A stretch of 64,000 nt of DNA from Macrostomum hystrix (lineage: Eukaryota; Platyhelminthes; Macrostomidae): contig CATNEN010000024.1 in NCBI GenBank assembly GCA_950097015.1, forward strand, positions 5,081,501 through 5,145,500. The letters run 5' to 3'. The position numbers and the translations under genes are program-made. Below are positions 11,901 through 23,900 of the stretch, piece by piece. Positions within the stretch are counted from its first letter, which is position 1; every line of letters begins with the position of its first letter. The notes under the pieces were generated by a model. It was given only the letters and a program-made list of their open reading frames with translations, was not told the DNA's origin and did not search any database.

Positions 11901-14900
11901 TGATTGGGGCGGGTGCTGATGGATAGACCAGGTGGTGATTGGGGTGGATGCTGAAGGATTGACCAGGTGGTGATTGGGGTGGGTGCTGATGGATAGACCA
12001 GGTGGTGATTGGGGTGGATGCTGAAGGATTGACCAGGTGGTGATTGGGGTGGGTGCTGATGGATAGACCAGGTGGTGATTGGGGTGGATGCTGAAGGATT
12101 GACTAGGTGGTGATTGGGGTGGGTGCTGATGGATAGACCAGGTGGTGATTGGGGTGGATGCTGAAGGATTGACTAGGTGGTGATTGGGGTGGGTGCTGAT
12201 GGATAGACCAGGTGGGAGATTGGGGTGGGTGCTGATGGATTGACCAGTGCAAGAATGATGTGAATGCGAAGGTAGATAATGGTGTCACAGTTATCCACGA
12301 TTGCCATTCGATTCGTTATCCCATCTGTGGCCACTCAAGCCCGAGAATCGAGAACTGCTGGAGCGCATGGCAAACCAGCGGGACGCCAAGCGTGGCTACA
12401 CCTGCCTGACCATCGCCCTGCTCAAGTACCTGAATGTGTTCATTTTGCACAGCTCCGCTGCTGAGAAGAAGGTGCCACATAAATTTCTTATTGCTTTTTT
12501 CTCTCCTTTGTTTGTGATTGGCTTTAATTATATAACTGAGTTGTTTATTTTTTACATGGAAATCCAGTCTTCAATGTCCAACAGTGGAATAAAGTTTATC
12601 AAACTGCTGCTAGATCTGGGCGCCGATCCTGGAATAGCGGTCAAGCCGCGCGACTGCAAACCGACCACCCGTGAGTTGTTTTGAATATTTGCATATTTCT
12701 AGAGAGGTTGTAGCCTTGTGGTTGGAGCGTCGGACTCACGACTTAAAGGTCGGGGGTTCGATTCCTGACTCCACTGGAACAATTTGTGTCCTTTAGCAAG
12801 ACACTTAACTCTGCATTGCTTCAGTTCACCCAGCTGTTAAATGGGTACCAGCATCAGCTGGGATATTTGAAGGTGGGTGTGGCGTCCCCCCAGTCCATGG
12901 ACTGATCAGCCGTACGCAGCCTTCAGATGCACCGCGCAATAGCTGCGGCTGTGCTGTCGGCTGGACATCTGGCCCAATGGGACAGGTGTAATAAATCATT
13001 ATTATTTAATTAAATTTTTTTTTCTAGAATGTGTATCGTAGGTTGTCCCCGTCGGAAAACACATATTTGATTATTATTCTATCATTATTTACCCGCTTGT
13101 TTAGCCAAGCGTTTTACCGCCCCGCAACGCCGCCGCTCCGTCTGCTATTCGTCGGCCTTCCTAACCGACCGACGAGCCGGCCTAGGCAAGCTGGGCCCCG
13201 GCGACAGCGCCCTGCTGGTTGGCGCCACCGTCGCCAGATACGACTCCGGCCGCTGCCTGGAGCTGCTGCTTCGCTCTAGTCGAGCCGCTGTCGCCCTCAA
13301 TGCCTACCAGAGCGCTGGTCGCACAGTTCTCCAGGAGCTAGTCCTAGCCGGTCATCTGGAGCCGGCTGTGCGCATTTTAGTCCGCGCCGGAGCCGATGTT
13401 AGCGCCACCTCGCGCAGTCCGATTGATCGAGGCGAGACCTGCCTGATGTCCGCTCTGCGCCTGCTGCACTCGGCGCCAGAGAAAGATCCGGCCGCACCAG
13501 CGGAGCATCAGCAACAGCAGCAGCCGGTGCTTGCCACTGTCAAGCTTCTATTGGAAAATGGCGCCCCGCTGAGCGCCATTGAGGATCGCCTTAGCAACAC
13601 GGCCCTGCACCTGTTGGCCTGCTCGCCTAGGCGCACCCTGGAACTGGAGGCGGTGCTAGACGAACTCCTGCGTCACGCCGGCCCAGACATGGTCAACGCT
13701 GCCAACGGGCAGGGGAGGACCGCTCTGCACCTGGCTGTGAACTATTCACACCTGTCAGGTGAGTATTTTATGTACTAAATTATTTGGTTTATAAAGAGCC
13801 ATACAATCCAATTTACAGTAGCGAAAACGCACAATGATTCTGTGTTTCACACAACTATCTCAAGTAATTATATTACTAGGCGTAAACATGAAACCACATA
13901 GTAAATACCAAATTCACATATTTTTACATGTCAATCATATAACTGGTCATACAATCATATAACTGGTCATACAATCATATAACTGGTCATGCAATCATAT
14001 AACTAGTCATTCAATCATATAACTAGTCATGCAATCATATAACTGGTCATGCAATCATATAACTGGTCATGCTATCATATAACTGGTCATGCAATCATAT
14101 AACTGGTCATGCAATCATATAACTGGTCATGCTATCATATAACTGGTCATGCTATCATATAACTGGTCATACAATCATATAACTAGTCATACAACCATAT
14201 AACTGGTCATGCAATCATATAACTGGTCATGCAATCATATAACTGGTCATGCAATCATATAACTGGTCATGCAATCATATAACTAGTCATGCAATCATAT
14301 AACTGGTCATACAATCATATAACTAGTCATGCAATCATATAACTAGTCATGCAATCATATAACTAGTCATGCAATCATATAACTAGTCATGCAATCATAT
14401 AACTGGTCATGCAATCATATAACTGGTCATGCAATCATATAACTGGTCATACAATCATATAACTGGTCATGCAATCATATAACTGGTCATGCAATCATAT
14501 AACTGGTCATGCAATCATATAACTAGTCATGCAATCATATAACGAGTCATACAATCATATAACTGGTCAAGCAATCATATAACGAGTCATGCAATCATAT
14601 AACGAGTCATACAATCATATAACTGGTCATGCAATCATATAACTGGTCATGCAATCATATAACTAGTCATACAATCATATAACTGGTCATGCAATCATAT
14701 AACTGGTCATACAATCATATAACTAGTCATGCAATCATATAACTAGTCATGCAATCATATAACTAGTCATACAATCATATCACTGGTCATGCAATCATAT
14801 AACTAGTCATACAGTCATATAACTGGTCATGCAATCATATAACTAGTCATACAATCATATAACTGGTCATGCAATCATATAACTGGTCATGCAATCATAT

Positions 14901-17900
14901 AACTGATCATGCAATCATATAACTGGTCATGCAATCATATAACTGGTCATGCAATCATATAACTGGTCATGCTATCATATAACTGGTCATGCTATCATAT
15001 AACTGGTCATACAATCATATAACTAGTCATACAACCATATAACTGGTCATGCAATCATATCACTGGTCATGCAATCATATAACTAGTCATACAGTCATAT
15101 AACTGGTCATGCAATCATATAACTAGTCATACAATCATATCACTGGTCATGCAATCATACAACTAGTCATACAATCATATAACTGGTCATGCAATCATAT
15201 AACTGGTCATACAATCATATAACTAGTCATGCAATCATATAACTAGTCATACAATCATATAACTGGTCATGCAATCATATAACTGGTCATGCAATCATAT
15301 AACTAGTCATACAATCATATAACTGGTCATGCAATCATATAACTGGTCATACAATCATATAACTAGTCATGCAATCATATAACTAGTCATACAATCATAT
15401 AACTGGTCATGCAATCATATAACTGGTCATGCAATCATATAACTAGTCATACAATCATATAACTGGTCATGCAATCATATAACTAGTCATACAATCATAT
15501 CACTGGTCATGCAAACATATAACTGGTCATGCAATCATATAACATCCTATATCAATTTTACTTTCAGGAAACTCCTCCACTGAGATTGAAGACCGACTGC
15601 TCGGCGCCGGCGCTGACCCCACCCTGCTAGACTGCCGCAATCGATCGGCTCTGCATTACGCCTTCGTAAAGATTGGTAACCATGGCTGCGACACCCACAT
15701 TGATCCCATACAGGTGGTATCCACCCTATGCGCCGATACCAATGTGGCAATGCTGGATCGGCCGGACAGGTGGGGCGCCACGCCTATGCACTATGCCGCT
15801 TCGCGCGGTGCCGCCGTGTCCATTGTTTTCATGAACGAGGTGAGAACTCTGATTCGCCTCACAACTATTTAGATAATCCCATCTAGCCTGTCATTTAAAT
15901 AATCCCATCTAGCCTCTCATTTGGATAATTCCATCTAGCCAGTTATTTGGATAATCCCATCTAGCCTGTTATTTGGATAATCCCATCTAGCCTGTTATTT
16001 GGATAATCCCATCTAGCCAGTTATTTGGATAATGCCATCTAGCCTCTCATTTGGATAATGCCATCTAGCCTCTCATTTGGATAATGCCATCTAGCCAGTT
16101 ATTTGGATAATCCTATCTAGCCTGTTATTTGGATAATCCCATCTAGCCTGTTATTTGGATAATCCCATCTAGCCTGATATTTGGATAATCTCATCTAGCC
16201 TGTTATTTGGATAATCCCATCTAGCCAGTTATTTGGATAATCCCATCTAGCCTCTCATTTGGATAATCCCATCTAGCCTCTCTTTTGGATAATCCTATCT
16301 AGCCTCTCAATCGGATAATCCCATCTAGCCTCTCATTTGGATATTTAGACGTGTCGGTTTATCTCGTTAGTATGGGTAAATATTTTTACAGTTCAGTAAT
16401 CTAATCTGCTATTATATAGAAGCTATGATGTCAAAGGCCATTTTAAAGAAAATTATAGGGCTGCATTAAATTTTTCGCCATTTCACAGCTGGGCATCAAG
16501 ACTGACACAGCCAGAGAGGATGGCAACACACCGCTGACGTTGGCAGCTCTCTCTGGCCATCAAAAGTAAGTCATAAATAAAAGCCTCTGCATAAGAATCA
16601 TAATGAATTGGCAAACCTTGTTTCCGTACCCCCGGATTCCAGCGCCATGATCAGCCTGCTGCAGCTCGGCAGCCGCCTGACTGTGCCCGTGTCGTCGAAG
16701 CCTCGTCAGCCGCCGTCCTCTGATTTCCAATGGCTGCCAGCCAAGCTGGCCTCGCAGGCTGAAGCTGCTCAACTGTCACAATGGCCACTGTTGGAATTCG
16801 CTCTGAAGAAGAACTGGGAAGGCATCGCCTACATCATTGTGGACAAGCTGCTGCAGACAGAGTCATTCTTTTCTATACTGGCTGTGAGCTTCTTTGTTTG
16901 AACTCAGAAATTACCTATTGAGACTGGAAAACCCATAAGAACACATTTTGGTAGGCAAAAAGTCATAATAGGAATTTGATAAGTTAAATCCATGCTAAGG
17001 AATCCCTATGGGAAATCTCGTCTTAAAATCTCCCAAAGGGTAAATCCTGACTTTAAAATTCTGTTCGGTAAATCCAGACTAGGGAATACCTTAAGCAAGT
17101 CCAGACAAGAAAACGCTTGTACCCTGGAAGAGAAGTTCTCCAGGCAGGGAGAACCCCTAAGATATATCCAGGTGAGAATCCATGTGAGAAAGCCAAAATA
17201 AAAAAAATCTAGAAAGGAATATCGCTGAGGGAAATCCAGTAAGGAATATCGCTGACGGATTTCCGGGAACAAATATCCTTAAGGGAAATACAATAAGGAA
17301 TATCCAGAGAGAAATCCAGTAAGGAAAATCCCTGAGGGAAATCCAGTAAGGAATATCCCTGACCCAAATCCAGTAAGGAATATCCCTGAGGGAAATCCAG
17401 AATTAAAGGAATATCCCTGACGCAAATCCAGTAAGGAATATCGCTGAGGAAAATCCAGAAAGGAATATCCCTGATGGAAATCTAGTAAGGATTATTGCTG
17501 ACGGAAATCTAGAAAGGAATATCCTGAGAGAAATCCAGTAAGGAATATCCCTGAGGGAAATCCAGTGAGGAAAATCTCTGATGGAAATCCAGTAACGAAT
17601 ATCCCTGACGCAAATCCAGTAACGAATATCCCTGACGCAAATCCAGTAACGAATATCCCTGACGCAAATCCAGTAAGGAATATCGCTGACGGAAATCCAG
17701 AAAGGAATATCCCTGACGGAAATCCAGTCAGGAATATCCCTGACGGAAATCCAGTAGGGAAAATCTCTGATGGAAATCCAGTTACGAAGATCCCTGACGC
17801 AAATCCAGTAAGGAATATCGCTGAGGGAAATCCAGAAAGGAATATCCCTGACGGAAATCCAGTAGGGAATATCCCTGAGGGATTTCCAGGAACAAATATT

Positions 17901-20900
17901 CCCCAAGCGAAATCCAAATTCTAAGACCAGCACACAACAGTAAAGAACAAACAAATCATCCCGCAGTGCTGCATCCGCTCCTTCAAGTACCATTTCGTAT
18001 TCGCTCTGATGCGCCGGCATCCGACTAAATCAGTGCTAGATCCGCAGCACAGCTGCAATCTAATGCACGTGCTGGCCAAATCTGGCGAGACTGACAACAG
18101 TTTTGATTTGCAGTTCAAGGTTAGCTAGCTGCCTTTGTTTATTTTATACTATGATATTCTACGTAGAAATGTACCTTTTCAATAACAAAGTTTCACCTTT
18201 GTTACTTATTCTTCCGAATCGCAGCTGCTGTCTCTGCTGTCAGAGAAAGGAGTCTCTGCCACCACAAAGGACTCACAGGGCGGCCTGCCAATCACTTACG
18301 CCTGCCTGAGAGGTCACTACAGTCTGGCCCAGGAGCTTCTAAGACTGAAGCTCTGCCAGTCCTCTGTCATTGACGGCATGGGTCGCAATGTGCTTTCAGC
18401 CACGTTCTGGTCCTATCCTGCCTACTCGGACAGACTCAAGTGAGATATGATGCCTGTCAGAGTACTGGATGAGATGCCTGTCAGAGTACAGGATGAGATG
18501 CCTGTCAGACTACAGGATGAGATGCCTGTCAGAGTACTGGATGAGATGCCTGTCAGAGTACTGGATGAGATGCCTGTCAGAGTACTGGATGAGATGCCTG
18601 TCAGAGTACTGGATGATTTGCCTGTCAGAGTACAGGATGAGATGCCTGTCAGAGTACAGGATGAGATGCCTGTCAGAGTACAGGATGAGATGTCTGTCAG
18701 AGTACAGGATGAGATGCCTGTCAGAGTACTGGATGAGATGCCTGTCAGAGTACAGGATGAGATGCCTGTCAGGGTACAGGATGAGATGCCTGTCAGAGTA
18801 CAGGATGAGATGCCTGTCAGAGTACAGGATGAGATGCCTGTCAGACTACAGGATGAGATGCCTGTCAGAGTACTGGATGAGATGCCTGTCAGAGTACTGG
18901 ATGAGATGCCTGTCAGATTACTGGATGAGATGCCTGTCAGACTACAGGATGAGATGCCTGTCAGAGTACTGGATGAGATGCCTGTCAGAGTACAGGATGA
19001 GATGCCTGTCAGACTACAGGATGAGATGCCTGTCAGAGTACTGGATGAGATGCCTGTCAGAGTACTGGATGAGATGCCTGTCAGAGTACTGGATGAGATG
19101 CCTGTCAGAGTACTGGATGATTTGCCTGTCAGAGTACAGGATGAGATGCCTGTCAGAGTACAGGATGAGATGTCTGTCAGAGTACAGGATGAGATGCCTG
19201 TCAGAGTACAGGATGAGATGTCTGTCAGAGTAGAGGATGAGATGCCTGTCAGAGTACTGGATGAGATGCCTGTCAGAGTACTGGATGATTTGCCTGTCAG
19301 AGTACAGGATGAGATGCCTGTCAGAGTACAGGATGAGATGCCTGTCAGAGTACAGGATGAGATGCCTGTCAGAGTACAGGATGAGATGTCTGTCAGAGTA
19401 CAGGATGAGATGTCTGTCAGAGTACAGGATGAGATGTCTGTCAGAGTACAGGATGAGATGTCTGTCAGAGTACAGGATGAGATGCCTGTCAGAGTACTGG
19501 ATGAGATGCCTGTCAGAGTACTGGATGAGATGCCTGTCAGGGTACAGGATGAGATTTCTGTCAGAGTACAGGATGAGATGTCTGTCAGAGTACTGGATGA
19601 GATGCCTGTCAGGGTACTGGATGAGATGCCTGTCAGGGTACTGGATGAGATGCCTGTCAGAGTACAGGATGAGATGCCTGTCAGAGTACAGGATGAGATG
19701 CCTGTCAGAGTACAGGATGAGATTTCTGTCAGAGTACAGGATGAGATGTCTGTCAGAGTACTGGATGAGATGCCTGTCAGGGTACTGGATGAGATGCCTG
19801 TCAGGGTACTGGATGAGATGCCTGTCAGAGTACAGGATGAGATTTCTGTCAGAGTACAGGATGAGATGTCTGTCAGAGTACTGGATGAGATGCCTGTCAG
19901 AGTACTGGATGAGATGCCTGTCAGAGTACTGGATGAGATGCCTGTCAGAGTACAGGATGAGATGCCTGTCAGAGTACAGGATGAGATGCCTGTCAGGGTA
20001 CTGGATGAGATGCCTGTCAGGGTACTGGATGAGATGCCTGTCAGAGTACAGGATGAGATGCCTGTCAGAGTACAGGATGAGATGCCTGTCAGGGTACTGG
20101 ATGAGATGCCCGTCAGTATACTGGATCTACCACTGAGCTTACACACCCATCGTCTCTCGCAGCGTGTGGCTGGCCAGCCTCAGCTCCTACAGCTGGGTGA
20201 ACCTGAACGCTCAGATCGAGCTACCAGTGTACACCGAACTCTGGCACATCGTGGCCGACCTGCCGCCCATAGACTACTTCGATCGGGGCGCCGAATCCCC
20301 CGACATCAAAGTCCGCTCGGTGACGCCGCTGTTCACGGCCATCTATCGGCACGACTTCCGCCTAGCCAAAGCTATGCTGCGACAATTCCGCGTCGACGTC
20401 AACGCTAAGACCTCGGTTGGCGGCCGGACGCCGCTGATGGAATGCGCCAGATTCAACGACGAAGATCTTGTCCGCCTGATGCTTGACCACGACTATCAGC
20501 CAAAGTCTGCGTTGTTGGACGAAGAAAAGGAGAGGCGCAAGCGTCTGCAGCGTCAGCAACTGCCATCGGCTTTCGGCCTGCCAATTCAACTGGCCGACGA
20601 TGCCGCCTCAGCTGAGATTGGCGATGACGATATGGGCGATGGCGGCGACACCGACTCTGTTGAAAGTGCTTTCAATGACGGCAGCGAATCTGGCGATCCG
20701 GAATTCCGGCCGGATGTCAGCTTCTCAGAGCAGGTGCCAGCGGGTTGTGGATTCTGGATAGCCGACCTCCCCTAGCAACCGGCCTCCCCTAGCAACCGAC
20801 ATCCCCCAGTAACCGACCTACCCCAGAAACCGACCTCCCCTAGCAACCGACATCCCCCTGTAACTGACCTCTTCATGATTCTAAGGATCGCAATCCTCCA

Positions 20901-23900
20901 ACCTCTCGCCCTCAGATTCGCGGTGTGCGCTCCATCTCGCCGTCGAAGAAGCCTGGCGCTTTAAGTTCAGAATCGAATAAAAAGGCCAAGCCGAAGAAGC
21001 CGCGCCTTCGTCGCCAGCGCACCACCCTGCGTGAGCAGTGCTCATTCGCGTGCGACTACACACCCCAGGCCAAGACTAGTCCGGCCAATCTGCGCCTGCC
21101 GGACGCGGCTGGTCGCGGCCTACTAGACTACGTCATCGATCCCTGGCCTGGCGTTGCTCACGACAACTGGCGCATCTTCCTCCTACTGGTGGACGCCGGC
21201 TGTACTATTCATCCAACCTTCGACGGCTTGCTCCGTTTAGCTCTAGACAAATCGGCCTCCCGAATTGCTCGATTGCTACAGTTGAAGAGGCGCATTCCAT
21301 TCTCTGATTGGCGCTACCCTCTGATTGGCGCCGCCCAGGCCGCGCCGTGCCGACATCCGGCTAGGCCGCTGCCGCCAGATTGGGACGCAACAGCCGACGC
21401 CGCAGCCGAGCGAGCCGTCCTAGCTAAACAGGTCGGCGACGCTGACGCTTCAACCTCTGGCGCAGCCGGCGTCAGTCAACGTCGCGAGGATCGATACAAG
21501 CCGAAGCCGGACAAGCGCTGCCGAGTGGCCAAAGTGGAGCTGCTTTGGGACGAGAGATTCGCTCCGGCCAAGCCGTTTTCAGCCCTGCTTAGCCGCATCG
21601 ATGTGGGCTGCTCTGCCTCCGGACTGTACAACTTCTACAAGCTGCAGGTGGGTCTGCGCGTCTGGCTTTGCTTTGCAGCCTACGCTAAATTGAGTTTGCT
21701 GTTTCCTAAGGAGAGTGGCCTGTGCTTTTTGACCGGCCATCACACTCTTAACTCTATTTAGTTCATTTAGTTCATTTAGTTCATTTAGTTCATTTAGTTC
21801 ATTTAGTTCTGTTTAGTTTAGCTCTCACCCTGCCCCTCTCATCCTGCCCCTCTCATCCTGCCCCTCTCACCCTGCCCTCTCACCCTGCCCTCTCACCCTG
21901 CCCCTCTCACCCTGCCCCTCTCACCCTGCCCCTCTCACCCTGCCCCTCTCACCCTGCCCCTTTCTCATCCTGCCCCTCTCACCCTGCCCCTCTCACCCTG
22001 GCCCTTTCTCAGCCTGCCCCTGTCACCCTCCCCCTCTCACCCTGCCCCTCTCACTCTACCCCTGTCTCACTCTTCTAATCTCCCACACTGCCCCTCTTTC
22101 TCTTAATTTATCACTCTCAGCTTATCACTCTCAGCTTATCACTCTCAGCTTATCACTCTCAGCTTATCGCTCTCAGCTTATCACTCTCAGCTTATCACTC
22201 TCAGCTTATCACTCTCAGCTTATCACTCTTTCTCTCGCCCTTGCCTATCTTTCGCGCCGTCTCTGCTTTTCTATTTCGTTCATGACACCCCGTGCACCTC
22301 TCACCTCCTATCTCCTTTCAACAGCTGCTTCGCCAGCGCGGACGCAATTTCTACCTGTTATTCACCTGCTGGGGCCGCATAGGCGACGCCGGGCAGTACC
22401 AGACAACACCGTTTTCCGATCGGGCCGAAGCTGTTAAAGAGTTCGAAAAGGTTTTCCGATCTAAAACTGGCAACAAGTGGACAGATCTGGACAAATTCGA
22501 AGCCAGACAGCGCAAATACAGTCTGGTACAGCTGGACAGCATGAGGCTGCAGCCGCGACTGCACAGCCTGCCTGTCAGCTTGGAGACCCGACTAACGCCG
22601 GAGATGCCCAACCAACTGGCCGACCTCATGCGCGATTTGGTGCGCTTGCTAAGCCATCTCTTCGTCATCTACCTCTGCCAGCCCCGTTGTACCCTCCCCT
22701 GTACCTCTGCCAGCCCCGTTGTACCCTCCCCTGTACCTCTGCCAGCCCCGTTGTACCCTCCCCTGTACCACTGCCAGCCCCGTTGTACCCTCCCCTGTAC
22801 CACTGCCAGCCCCGTTGTACCCTCCCCTGTACCTCTGCCAGCCCCGTTGTACTCTCCCCTGTACCTCTGCCAGCCCCGTTGTACCTCCCCTGTACCACTG
22901 CCAGCCCCGTTGTACCCTCCCCTGTACCTCTACCAGCCCCGTTGTACCCTCCCCTGTACCACTGCCAGCCCCGTTGTACTCTCCCCTGTACCTCTGCCAG
23001 CCCCGTTGTACCCTCCCCTGTACCTCTGCCTGCCCCGTTGTACCCTCCCCTGTACCACTGCCAGCCCCGTCGTACTCTCCCCTGTACCTCTGCCAGCCCC
23101 GTTGTACCCTCCCCTGTACCTCTTCGCTCTCTCCCCATCAGTTTTCTACCTAAAAAGGGCTTCCTAATGTTACACTATATGTACAAAATGAAACTTGCTG
23201 CCATCAAAGACGGCCTGGTATTATTTTAAAAATGAGACCCAGCTCACGCACAACAATTTGCCATCCCTGCAGATGAATCCCAAGATGCTAATCCGCAGCT
23301 TCGCTCTCTGTTCAGGCGAAGAGGGTCGCCTAGCGTTTGGCCGAGTACCGCAGGAGTCACTGGTCAAAGCGGCTAGCCTGTTGCAGGAGATTTAGTGAGT
23401 AAAAATAGAGAACTAATTAAACAATTCGTTGTGTTTTGTATTCCTATAGTTTAATAATTAAACATTCTATTTTAACTTTCAGCGTTCTTTCAACTGACAT
23501 AAGAAAGCAGCTGAAAAAACCTAAAGAGGTTGATGTCAACGAGTGCACCGAGAAGTCTAGAAAGGTTTGTCATTGGGTGTAATGCATGGGGGTTAAAACT
23601 GTGGTTTGGGGGAGGGTCACAGTTGTGGTGTAGGGAGGGTCACAGTTGTGGTGTAGGGAGGGTCACAGTTGTGGTGTAGGGAGGGTCACAGTTGTGGTGT
23701 AGGGAGGGTCACAGTTGTGGTGTAGGGAGGGTCACAGTTGTGGTGTAGGGAGGGTCACAGTTGTGGTGTAGGGAGGGTCACAGTTGTGGTGAAGGGAGGG
23801 TTATAATCTTGTGTAAGGAGGGTTACAAATGTGGTGCAGGGAGCCTTATAGCTGTGGTGCAGGGAGCCTTATAGCTGTGGTGCAGGGAGCCTTATAGCTG

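Noticed and set aside
18422-20408. Open frames of up to 653 codons within PARP intron 18
   Set aside because: 24-bp intronic array; the real exon 19 begins only at 20163 and continues in another frame.
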